From positions 1-62,450 of the forward strand of contig CAYGYX010000006.1 in the NCBI GenBank assembly GCA_964354255.1: a DNA stretch of 62,450 nt, read 5' to 3'. Below are positions 51,587-59,911 of the stretch, piece after piece. The DNA comes from VGBK01 sp964354255. GTDB taxonomy: Bacteria > Actinomycetota > Acidimicrobiia > Spongiisociales > UBA11373. The translations under genes and the position numbers were made by a program. The notes below the pieces were generated by a model. It searched no databases, was not told the DNA's origin, and saw only the letters and a program-made list of their open reading frames with translations. Each line of letters starts with the position of its first letter. Position 1 is the stretch's first letter.

Positions 51587-53975
51587 GCCGGCGCCCGCCG
51601 GCCAGCAGGGCGCAGAGCAGATAGCAGGCGGCCCCGGCGGTGATCACCGCCCCGAAGCCCCGGTCCAGGGCCAACAGGGCTGCCCCGACCGCGCTGATGA
51701 CGGAGAGGGTGCCGTTGACCGCCCAGGCCCAGGGGATGAGCCGGGGGGCCCGGGCCTCCAGGACGGCGATCCCCCGGGGGAACATGGCCCCCATCAGGAA
51801 CCCCAGAGGGGTGATGCTCAGCGCGGCCACCACCAGGCGCCATGCCAGGGGCAGGTGCAGGGCGGCGTCGGTCAGCGGTGCCAGCAGGTGCGGGTAGGCA
51901 GCGGCCAGGGCCGCCACCCCCAGGGCGGCGGCCCGCCAGGGGAGCCGGGGCGACAGGGCGCTCCCTGCCCCGGAGGAGACCAGCAGGGCCACCAGCACCA
52001 CCGCCAGGGCGACGGTGGGCCGGCCCACCAGCAGGATGTAGCGCTGCATCAGCGGGATCTCGATGAAGAGGAACCCGACCCCGAGCAGGCCGAAGTAGGC
52101 CAGGGACCACCAGCGCAGCTCCGAAGGCATGGGCGGCTCTGCTCGGCGGCGGCGCCCGGCGAGGAGGGGCACGATGAGCAGCAGCCCGGCGGCGGCGGTA
52201 ACCAGGGCGAGCAGGGCGAGCAGGACGAAGTAGCCGGCGCCGCCGAACGGCGCCCATGTGTGCCCCATCTCTTCCAGCGCCCGGGGGACCTGCCGCCAGG
52301 TGAAGTAGTTGGAGAAGAAGGGCCGGTCGTCGACCGGGGGGCGCAGGTCGAAAGGCCAGTCGGCGATCGCCGCCTCCGGTTCGGGGCCCAGCAGGGCGGC
52401 GGCGAGGGGGAAGTACTCGTCCCGGGCGAGCCGGTTGTAGAGGTTGGCCTCGGCGGCGGTCAGGCCGGGGGCGGCCACCAGGTCGAAGCGGCGGCTCTCG
52501 GCGAAGGCGCGGATGGCTGCCAGGTCCCGGTCGTCGAATCCGTCCGGTTGGACCATCACCAGGACGTTGGCGTAGCCGCGCAGGGCCACCACCGCCTGGG
52601 CCGGGTCGCCGCCCTCCGCCCGCACTGCTGCGGCGGCCAGGGCCAGCAGGCGGGTCTCCTCGCTGGGTGGGACCTGGGCCCAGCGCAAAGTGCCGAGGAT
52701 GCCGCCGGGGGCGAGGCGGGACAGGTAAAGCCGGAACGCCTCCACCGTGAACCGGTAGTCCTCCCCCAGGCTGTAGGTTCCGGAGGTCACCGGGCGGTAG
52801 GTGGCGGTGAGCGCCACGTCGATGACGTCGTAGCGACCCGCGGTGCGCTGCACCCAGGCCCGCGGCTCCTCGCCGACCACCGTCACCCCGGGCCGGTCGT
52901 AGGGGTTGCCGGGCGTCTCCCGGGCGGCGGCCACGGCCAGCGGGTTGGGCTCGACCGCCACTACCTGCCCGGCCCCCGAGGCGAGGGCGGTCAGCAGGTC
53001 CAGCCCACCCCTCGGCTCCAGCACGGCCACCGTCCCGCCCGGGCGGAGGGAGAAGGGGAGGGAGGCCAGCAGGTAGGGGGCGAATCCCGCCGTCGCCGGC
53101 CCGACGGTGGGGACGGGGCTGAGATCGTCGCCGTCGAAGGTCAGCCCATCCTCCGCCGGGAGGTTCCCCTGGAACGTGAAGCTGAGCCCGGGGAGGGAGC
53201 GGATCGTCTCTCCGGAGAGGTGGTCGACCCGGGCGATGGCGTTCTCCCGGCTGGAGATCACCTCGATCCCCGGGATGAGCCTGGCCTGGCTGAGCCCCTT
53301 GTAGGGGGAGAGGCGAGGGTCGAAGAAGCCCGGCGGGGCCCAGGCGGCGGCCCCGGCCAGCAGGGCAGCGCAGAAGGCGGCCAGCGCCGCCCTCCCCCGC
53401 CGGGCGGCGACCAGGAAGGCGGCGGTCGCCAGGGCGGCGGCCACGGCGGCCAGGGCCACCCCGGCCGGCCCCCCGCCGTGGGAGCCAGCCCACAGCCCAC
53501 CCAGCGCCCCCAGCCCGGACCCCGTCATGCTGGCGGCGTAGGCGTGGCGGCCCGGGAGCCCGCATTCCCCGCCCCGGGCGAGGACGGCGCCGGTCACCGC
53601 CCCGCCGAAGAAGAAGGGGATGGTCAGGGCGGCGAGGAAGGCCGCCAGGCAGGCGATCTGCAGGGGCTCTCGGGGCATCAGGAAGGCGTCGAAGGGGACC
53701 AGGTTGGCCAACAGGTAGCCGCCGGGGGTGGCGGCTGCTTGCAGACCGGCCAGGACCGCCCACCGGCCGGGCCCGGCGCCGGCCAGGCCGGGCAGGGCGG
53801 CCAGGGCCGACCCGCTCGCCCCGAAGCCGAGCAGGGCCAGGCTGACCGCGATGAAGGCGAGGTGATAGGACTGGCCGACGGCGAAGACCCGGGTGAGGGC
53901 GACCTCAAGGATGAGCACCGCCGCCGAGGAGGCGGCGACGCCGACGATGACCATGGCACGCCGAGCACCCGTCAT
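51567..53975 (-). CDS. Membrane spermidine-synthase-like protein
   Basis: An 802-residue protein. It has N-terminal membrane helices (AVLILEVALTRVFAVGQSYH, the usual opening of this family), a central Rossmann methyltransferase-like domain similar to aminopropyltransferases (TVAVLEPRGGLDLLTALASGAGQVVAVEPNP, DVIDVALTATYRPVTSGTYSLGEDYRFTVEAF) and a C-terminal set of helices. Large membrane-bound spermidine-synthase-like proteins are common in bacteria, but their substrate is rarely known, and the aspartates that bind polyamine are not clearly kept here. It overlaps the convergent methyltransferase-like gene by 20 bases at the 3' ends. Start at ATG 53975. Confidence 0.78.
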   Translation of the reverse strand: MTGARRAMVIVGVAASSAAVLILEVALTRVFAVGQSYHLAFIAVSLALLGFGASGSALAALPGLAGAGPGRWAVLAGLQAAATPGGYLLANLVPFDAFLMPREPLQIACLAAFLAALTIPFFFGGAVTGAVLARGGECGLPGRHAYAASMTGSGLGALGGLWAGSHGGGPAGVALAAVAAALATAAFLVAARRGRAALAAFCAALLAGAAAWAPPGFFDPRLSPYKGLSQARLIPGIEVISSRENAIARVDHLSGETIRSLPGLSFTFQGNLPAEDGLTFDGDDLSPVPTVGPATAGFAPYLLASLPFSLRPGGTVAVLEPRGGLDLLTALASGAGQVVAVEPNPLAVAAARETPGNPYDRPGVTVVGEEPRAWVQRTAGRYDVIDVALTATYRPVTSGTYSLGEDYRFTVEAFRLYLSRLAPGGILGTLRWAQVPPSEETRLLALAAAAVRAEGGDPAQAVVALRGYANVLVMVQPDGFDDRDLAAIRAFAESRRFDLVAAPGLTAAEANLYNRLARDEYFPLAAALLGPEPEAAIADWPFDLRPPVDDRPFFSNYFTWRQVPRALEEMGHTWAPFGGAGYFVLLALLALVTAAAGLLLIVPLLAGRRRRAEPPMPSELRWWSLAYFGLLGVGFLFIEIPLMQRYILLVGRPTVALAVVLVALLVSSGAGSALSPRLPWRAAALGVAALAAAYPHLLAPLTDAALHLPLAWRLVVAALSITPLGFLMGAMFPRGIAVLEARAPRLIPWAWAVNGTLSVISAVGAALLALDRGFGAVITAGAACYLLCALLAGGRRLSPRPG

Positions 53976-54084
53976 GCGGCCCCCGGGGGCACCCTACCGG
54001 TCGGCGGCCGGGCGCGTGAGGAGGCAGGGCAGTTCGCGGCCGGGTCCCGACCCGGCTGGAGGTTTCCTTCCCGGCGTTGGCCGG

Positions 54085-54594
54085 TCAGGCCGGCGGATCG
54101 GCGGCGGGGCTCCACCAGCGGTCGATGTCGGCCGAGCGCAACGGGTTGGCCCCGGCGATCACCTCCCGCAGGCCCTCCCGGGGCGGGGAGAAGACGTCGA
54201 TGAGGCGGCAGGACTGGTCGAGGGTGCGGCCGGAATGGGGGACGTCGGAGGGGAAGACGATCACGTCCCCGGGGACGACCCATTTGCAGATGTCCCCGAC
54301 CGCGATCTCCATCTCGCCCTCGCGGACGATGCTGATCTGCTCCTCCGGGTGCACGTGGGTGGGGAAGCCGCTGTGGGGAGGGAAGGCGACGAAGTTGAGG
54401 GAGAGGTTCCGGCCGAACACCGGGCAGAAGACCACTCCCTCGGCGATCTCGTACTTGGGGTAGTCGTCCATGGGGACGATCGAGGCCCCGGACGGGTCGT
54501 AGGTGCCGCCCGCCGATTCGAGCCGGAAGTAGGGGACGGGGGGGGCAGCCGGTGCGTCGTCCCCGTTCGGCCCCCGTTTGCCACTCGCCGCCAT
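54085..54594 (-). CDS. Cupin-domain protein
   Basis: A 169-residue cytoplasmic protein with a single cupin barrel. The metal-binding motif 1 reads FPTHVHPEEQISIVREGE (H-x-H-x3-E type), and motif 2 ends VIVFPSDVPHSG. Cupins of this size can be isomerases, dioxygenases or small-molecule sensors, and nothing here decides. A variable N-terminal tail of about 45 residues precedes the barrel. ATG 54594 is supported by AGGAGG five bases upstream. A 110-base spacer separates it from the spermidine-synthase-like gene on the same strand. Confidence 0.78.
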   Translation of the reverse strand: MAASGKRGPNGDDAPAAPPVPYFRLESAGGTYDPSGASIVPMDDYPKYEIAEGVVFCPVFGRNLSLNFVAFPPHSGFPTHVHPEEQISIVREGEMEIAVGDICKWVVPGDVIVFPSDVPHSGRTLDQSCRLIDVFSPPREGLREVIAGANPLRSADIDRWWSPAADPPA

Positions 54595-54776
54595 CTTGGC
54601 CTCCTGCTGCGATACCGCGCCCGGTCGGGCGGGGACGCTACACGGTTCGGGTGAGCCAGCAGGCGTGAGCCATCGACCGGGCGGGATGCTCCGACGCCGG
54701 GGCCGGCCGTGCGGAAGGACCCTGATGGTCGCCGTCCGCTATGTTCAACGGCAAATCGGCGATGAAGGGGGATCCC

Positions 54777-56111
54777 ATGTGGCGGTGGAAGCGGCTGCTC
54801 GTCGGGGCCGGGGTGTGCGGCCTGCTGCTGGGAACGGGGGCGAGAGCGGGCGGGCAGGATGAGGGAGGGCCATTCGCTTCTCGAATGCCCGCGCCGTTGG
54901 GGAACGACTTCCGCATCGGCGGGCCCGGCGCTACCGGCGAGGACTCAGCGCCGACCGCCGCGTGGAGCCGGACGACCGGCCGGTACCTGGTCGTTTGGCA
55001 GGATGGGCGCGACGCTCCGACGCGCGGCTTCGACGTCTACGGGCGGCGGATCGGGGGGGATGGCGCCCTGGTCGGGAACGACTTCCGCATCAGCGGTGCC
55101 GACGGCACTGGCGATGAGCTGCGACCGGCGGTGGCCTGGAACGGGGCCACCGGCCAGTTCCTGGTGGTGTGGCAGGACCAGCGCGATTCCTCGGGCCACC
55201 ACGGCGACATCTACGGGCGGCGGGTGTCGGCCGCCGGCGCAGTAGTCGGGGCGGACTTCCGCATCAGCGGTCCCGAGGCCAGCGGCGAGCGGGCGGTCGT
55301 CGTGTGGAACGGGACCGCCAACGAGTACCTGGTCGTCTGGATGGACGATCGGGACGATGCCACCCGTGGTTGCGACGTCTACGGGCGGCGGGTGTCGGCG
55401 GCCGGGTCGGTGGTGGGAGCGGAGTTCCGCGTCAGCAGCGGGGGTGCCGTCGGCGACGAGGTGTTGCCGGCGGTGGCCTGGAACGGGACCGACAACCAGT
55501 ACCTGGTCGTCTGGATGGACTCGCGCCGCGAAGCGACTCGCGGCTGGGACATCTACGGGCGGCGTCTGCGAGCCGACGGAGGGGCGCTGGGGAGGGACTT
55601 CCGCGTCACCGGGCGAGGCGCCACCGAGGACGACGCCTGGCCGACGGTGGCCTGGAACGGGTCCAACAACCAGTACCTGGTGGTCTGGGGCGACTCGCGC
55701 AATGCCTCGTCCCGTGGCTCCGACATCTACGGGCGGCGGGTGTCGGCGGTGGGCGCAGCGGTCGGCTCGGACTTGCTCATCAGCGGCCCCGGCGCCACGG
55801 CCAACGACGAGTCGCCGGTGGTGGTGTGGAACGGGACGACCGACGAGTACCTGGTTGTCTGGATGGATGGGCGTGACGACGCCCATCGCGGTCCCGATCG
55901 CGGCTGCGACATCTACGGGCGGCGGGTGGCGACGACGGGGGCGGCATCTGGAGAGGAGTTCCGCATCAGCGGCGCCGGCGCCCTCACGGACGACGTGTGG
56001 CCGGCGGTGGCCTGGGATGGGATCGCCAACCGGTACCTGGTCGTCTGGTCCGAGTGCCGCGACTACCTGACCCGCAACTGGGATGTCTGGGGGAGGCAGG
56101 TCACCGGGTAG
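54777..56111 (+). CDS. Secreted protein of seven ~58-residue repeats
   Basis: A 444-residue exported protein. The signal peptide (LLVGAGVCGLLLGTGARA) is followed by seven consecutive units of about 58 residues. Each has the pattern (D/E)FRISGxGA, D-x2-PxVAWNG, YLVVWxDxR, RGxDIYGRRVSAxGxxVG. Near-complete spacing and the LVVW core strand suggest a beta-propeller with one blade per repeat. The whole repeated part ends cleanly at DVWGRQVTG and stop. Start ATG 54777 is chosen for its GGGGGA upstream and signal peptide. A one-repeat relative is at 42.3 kb on the other strand. Binding partner unknown. Confidence 0.8.
   Translation: MWRWKRLLVGAGVCGLLLGTGARAGGQDEGGPFASRMPAPLGNDFRIGGPGATGEDSAPTAAWSRTTGRYLVVWQDGRDAPTRGFDVYGRRIGGDGALVGNDFRISGADGTGDELRPAVAWNGATGQFLVVWQDQRDSSGHHGDIYGRRVSAAGAVVGADFRISGPEASGERAVVVWNGTANEYLVVWMDDRDDATRGCDVYGRRVSAAGSVVGAEFRVSSGGAVGDEVLPAVAWNGTDNQYLVVWMDSRREATRGWDIYGRRLRADGGALGRDFRVTGRGATEDDAWPTVAWNGSNNQYLVVWGDSRNASSRGSDIYGRRVSAVGAAVGSDLLISGPGATANDESPVVVWNGTTDEYLVVWMDGRDDAHRGPDRGCDIYGRRVATTGAASGEEFRISGAGALTDDVWPAVAWDGIANRYLVVWSECRDYLTRNWDVWGRQVTG
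54905..56111 (+). repeat. Seven tandem ~174-bp coding repeats
   Basis: The repeats begin near 54905 with a period of about 174 bases. The segments spelling CTACGGGCGGCGGGTGTCGG recur almost unchanged at several unit ends (around 55210, 55378 and 55731). DNA conservation at the unit ends could let recombination delete units, which may explain the one-repeat relative at 42.3 kb. Confidence 0.75.
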
Positions 56112-56227
56112 GTCGGGGGCTGGCGTCCCGGGCCGTGCATGCCGATTCTGGTCACGGAGGCGATGGGTGGGGCAGACCTAGGATTCGCTCTGCTGCCGCT
56201 GCACCCAGGTAGGGAGGCCCGGGGAAG

Positions 56228-57747
56228 ATGTCCCGATTCCGCGCCGGTCGGGTGTCGATGCTCGTCGGCGGGCTGGCCCTGCTGACCCTCTCGGCCTGCG
56301 CTACCCGGGACCCGGGTGTCGCCTCGAGCTCTCCGCCCCCGGTGGCCTCCAGCACGACCGCCTTCGTGACGACCACCACCTCCACCCTGCCCGACGGTCC
56401 CTTCGCCCCGGAACCCGACCCGCCGTTGGGCCCGCTGCCGTCTTTCAACGAGTCGGCCGGCTGCGGCGACCCGCAGGGGGTGCGCGGGCCCTACGCCACC
56501 GTCGTCAGCGGAGAGCTGACCGGCACCGAGGNNNNNNNNNNNNNNNNNNNNNNNNNNNNNNNNNNNNNNNNNNNNNNNNNNNNNNNNNNNNNNNNNNNNN
56601 NNNNNNNNNNNNNNNNNNNNNNNNNNNNNNNTTCCACGCGGTGGGGGCGGCCATCGACATCAACGCCTCCACCAACCCGTACCGCGCCGACAACGAGCTG
56701 GTCACCGACCTGCCGGAGTGGTTCGTCAGAGCCTGGACCGACGCCGGCTGGTGCTGGGGGGGCGACTGGCAGACCATCAAAGACCCGATGCACTTCTCCT
56801 GGCAGGGCCCGCTGCACACCGCCGGCTACCCGGCCACCACCCCGGTGGCCCCGCGCACCGGGGCGGCCCGGTTCCAGCGCTCGCTCACTTTCCCCACGGT
56901 GCTGGGCCCGGCCCCCGACGGGTCACGCCTGTTGGTGGCCGACGTGGACCGGGACGGCGCCCCCGACGCCGTCCGGGTCCACCCCTGGACCGCCGCCGGG
57001 AACTATGGGGTGGAGATCGCCCAGGCCGTGTACGAGTTCCGCACCGGCTGCACCCCGCTGGTCACCTCCCCGGTGTCGGCGGAGGCGGCCCTGCTGATGG
57101 CCGACGGCAGCGGGACGGGGCGGCCCGACCTGTGGGAGATCGACCCCTCCGGGGAGACCGTGGTCGTCACCATCCACACCTTCGAGTCGGGGTACTCCCA
57201 GCGGCTGCAGCCCCGCCGGACCGGCATCACGGCCGACCCGGGGCTGGTCTTCCTCGCCGCCGATCACGACCGGGATGGGAGCACCGACCTGTACGTCCTG
57301 GACGGTGGGGAGGTCGAGGTGTGGCAGGGCCCCGCCTTCACCGATCGAATCCTGCAAGCGCAGCTGCCCTCCGCGATGGGCGAGGGCTGGCGCTTCGCCC
57401 TCGGCGACCGGGACGTCGACGGGGTGCCCGACCTGTTCGCCCTCAGCCCCGACGACCCTGCCCGCCTGCTGATCGTGTCGGGAGCTGTGGACCTGACGGG
57501 TCAGACGGAGACGATCACGACAGCCGTGTCGGGCCACGACGGGGTGATAGCGGCGGGGGACCTGGACGGCGACGGCCGTGCCGACCTGTACTTCCTGGAC
57601 CCCGACGGCACGCTCACCGTCTACCTAGGGGACGGCCGGGGGGACACCCCCGACGAGGACCTGATCTACTGGTTCGTCGAGGGTGACGACCAGCCCACTA
57701 CCCGCCAGGAGGCTTGCCCGGTCGTGCCCGAAGAGCCGGCGTCCTGA
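56228..57747 (+). CDS. Lipoprotein with M15-type peptidase domain and FG-GAP/VCBS-like repeats, split by a gap
   Basis: Before the gap: a lipobox signal (LVGGLALLTLSAC) and a Ser/Thr/Pro linker. After the gap, in another frame as expected for a gap of unknown size: the end of an M15 (D,D-carboxypeptidase/VanY-like) domain with zinc ligands in FHAVGAAIDIN (HxxxxxxD), then WFVRAWTDAGWCWGGDWQ and MHFSW. About 280 residues follow with repeats such as ADVDRDGAPDAV, AADHDRDGSTDLYVLD, ALGDRDVDGVPDLFAL and AAGDLDGDGRADLYFLD, typical calcium-binding FG-GAP/VCBS beta-propeller repeats. It probably acts on peptidoglycan at the cell surface. Treating the two sides as one gene is inference but fits well. 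Confidence 0.78.
56532..56631. other. Scaffold gap (100 N)
   Basis: Exactly 100 undetermined bases inside the M15-peptidase-like gene. The reading frame differs between its two sides, so the true gap length is not a multiple-of-three match to 100. Confidence 0.98.
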
Positions 57748-57768
57748 TCTCCCCCTGGATCGGCCGGC

Positions 57769-58401
57769 TCAGCGGCGCACCCAGCCGCGCGGGGGTGGGG
57801 CCAGCCGCACGAAGCGGGGCTGCGGCTGGCGTCGGGGGTCGGGCGGCCCGACCAACCGCTCCACCAGCGCCGCCCAGTTGAAACCCTCGGTGATGTCGGA
57901 GGCGAGCAGGGTGATCAGCCGGTCGGGCGGTATGTAGTCGGGGAGGATGCGATCGAGGATCGCCTCGATCTCATCGCGGAACGCATCGTTGGTGCTGCGC
58001 ACCCCGTCGGGCTGCAGGGCGATGTCGGGGAGCAGCCGCACGAACAGGTCGTAGGTGCCGCACCAGCGCCGCACCAGCGGCTCCACATCGAAGGGGTCGC
58101 GCCCGCCGGTCACCCGCAGGAAGTAGGCGAAGTTGTCGATGACGGCCCGGTCGGTGACCAGCACCTCCGCCCGGTGGCGCAGCTCCAGTTCCTGCTGGAT
58201 CTGGGCGCACAGCACCCACAGTTGGGCTTCGGGAGTGGCCCCCTCGTTGAGCCCCAGCGGGTTGAAGCGGACGACCTCTCGCCCTACCTCGACGCTCCGC
58301 CCGCTGCGGCCGACGGCCCCGGCGAAGGAGTGCACGGCGTTGGTTTTTCGGATCGAGTGGGACCCGATGAAGGCGATCTTGGCGTAGGCGGGCTGGTTCA
58401 T
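57769..58401 (-). CDS. P-loop ATPase/kinase-like protein (AAA_28-type)
   Basis: A 210-residue soluble protein. The N-terminus IAFIGSHSIRKTNAVHSFA occupies the Walker A position, but its last glycine is Arg (GSHSIRKT in place of GxxxxGKT). VLVTDRAVIDNFAYFL matches the DRxxxDNxAY motif of NadR/thymidylate-kinase-like AAA_28 proteins. A C-terminal Pro/Arg-rich tail follows. ATG 58401 is the start; the open frame further upstream is a shadow of the B12-binding gene. Nucleoside or nicotinamide phosphorylation, or NTP-dependent regulation, are possible roles. The altered P-loop makes activity uncertain. It lies about 140 bases downstream of the B12-binding protein gene and may be co-transcribed. 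Confidence 0.7.
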   Translation of the reverse strand: MNQPAYAKIAFIGSHSIRKTNAVHSFAGAVGRSGRSVEVGREVVRFNPLGLNEGATPEAQLWVLCAQIQQELELRHRAEVLVTDRAVIDNFAYFLRVTGGRDPFDVEPLVRRWCGTYDLFVRLLPDIALQPDGVRSTNDAFRDEIEAILDRILPDYIPPDRLITLLASDITEGFNWAALVERLVGPPDPRRQPQPRFVRLAPPPRGWVRR

Positions 58402-58541
58402 CACATCCCAGGTGGCTGCCCCGCACGCTACCGGGTTGCCGGAGGGGGTGCGCCCTCGGCCCGGCCTGCGGCGTCGGAAATGGGTGCGCCCATTCGGGCA
58501 GGCGAGGGCCGACCGCAACCCTCTGCCGGTGGCTGCGTCCC

Positions 58542-59546
58542 TCAGCCGACGGCAGCTTCCAAGAAGGCGGCGCCGCGCGGTGGGTCGGTCCCCAGGGCCG
58601 CACGCAGAGCAGCGAGGAGCGCCGTCGCCCTCGCTTCTTCGGCGGCCGCTGGCCGGGAACGCTGCCAGGCGGCCAACTCCGTGACCGCCTGAGCGTCGTC
58701 GAGGAGGAGTGAGGCGGCCAGGGCGTCCAGGAGCAACTCCAGATCGGGGCGGAATTGCGCCGGGTTTGCGTGGTCTCCGGGCTGCTCCCCGAGCAAGGCG
58801 AGCGCCCGGGCCACCACCCCGGCCCGCCGTTCCTCGAGGCGGAGAAGATCCTCCCCGCCGTGAGGTGCCTTCGCTTCCGCCGCCGCCGGGTCTGGCCGCC
58901 AGTTGTTGAGGATGACGTCGATCTCGCCGGGGTCGGCCGTCCAGGCGTCGGCCCCGAGCGCGTACGCCCGACGTCCGTCGGGCCCGAAGCCCCGCCCGCC
59001 GGCGAGCACCGGGACCCCGGCCTGGTGTGCCACCCGGATGCATTCGCGAGCCCCGGGTAGGGCGGTGGCCATCGCACAGGCGAGGATCAGCGCCTCGGGC
59101 GGCTGCTCGCCCAGGAAGGCTCCCAGGTCGGAGGCCGGCTGCCCGGCCCCCAGGAAGACGGACCGCCATCCCAGGAACACCAGGTAGGCGGCCACCATCC
59201 GGGCGGGCAAGGAGTGGGTGTCCCCTTCGGCGCAGGCCACCACGACTCGGCGGGCGTCGTCGGGGACATCAAAGGACCCGGCCAGCAGGGAGACCACCGT
59301 CTCCAGGGTGGCGGTGACCAGGTGCTCGTCGGCGATGCAGAAGTCCCCCTGCTGCCAGCGGCTCCCCACCTCGGCCTCGAGCGGGGAGAGCACTTCGAAC
59401 AGGATCGTGGGGAACGGCACCCCATCGCCCATGAGGTCGGCGACCAGGTGGTAGACGGCGCCGGCGTCACCGGCGGAAGCCACGGCGAGAATGGCGAGGC
59501 GCGCCGACCGCCACGGGTCGGCGCCATCGTCGAGCCAAGCGGTCAT
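58542..59546 (-). CDS. Stand-alone CarH-like B12-binding protein
   Basis: A 334-residue protein with a helical cobalamin-cap domain and a B12-binding domain, without the N-terminal MerR helix-turn-helix of CarH/LitR photoreceptors. It keeps the W-x9-EH motif (Trp64 to Glu74-His75), typical of adenosylcobalamin-binding CarH proteins. The lower-ligand loop EGDTHSLPARM has His111, 36 residues after His75 (35 in Thermus CarH, from memory). In most B12 proteins the residue after this loop is Gly, but here it is Pro. The Rossmann half continues through FLGWRSVFLGAG and PVLAGGRGFGPDG. A C-terminal helical ~120-residue region is unlike CarH. Light sensing by release of the upper ligand is possible, not shown. 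Confidence 0.75.
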   Translation of the reverse strand: MTAWLDDGADPWRSARLAILAVASAGDAGAVYHLVADLMGDGVPFPTILFEVLSPLEAEVGSRWQQGDFCIADEHLVTATLETVVSLLAGSFDVPDDARRVVVACAEGDTHSLPARMVAAYLVFLGWRSVFLGAGQPASDLGAFLGEQPPEALILACAMATALPGARECIRVAHQAGVPVLAGGRGFGPDGRRAYALGADAWTADPGEIDVILNNWRPDPAAAEAKAPHGGEDLLRLEERRAGVVARALALLGEQPGDHANPAQFRPDLELLLDALAASLLLDDAQAVTELAAWQRSRPAAAEEARATALLAALRAALGTDPPRGAAFLEAAVG

Positions 59547-59911
59547 GCTCGTTCCTTTGCTGCTGTCCGTCGGTCAGGGTAGCGGCCGGGCCAGGCTGGG
59601 ACCTGGTCGCTGGCTGCCGCCTGGGCAGGCGACGACGACTACCTCCCCAGCGCCCACGACACCGCCTTCACGGTGGGGGAGGCACCCTCGGCCACCACCG
59701 CGACCACCACTGAGGGAAGCAGCCCGCCTGCGGCCGATACCGGGGGAGGGGCCAATGTCGGCCCCTGGGCCGGCCTGGCGGCCGGTGCCGTACGCCGTTG
59801 GGCCGGGCGGGCGCCGCTGTGGAGGAGGCGGAGGAAGTCCCCACCCCGGTCGCCGGGCAGGCGGCCCGTCCGGGGCGTAGGCTCCGCTCCACACTGACGG
59901 GGAGGATCGGG
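59547..59911. other. Intergenic region before the second amidase
   Basis: About 365 bases between divergent genes. One plus-strand frame reads as a short Thr/Ser/Pro-rich linker like those in the lipoproteins here (around 59690-59760), but it has no start or signal peptide, so at most it is a remnant. The last ~40 bases resemble the leader of the first amidase. Confidence 0.4.
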
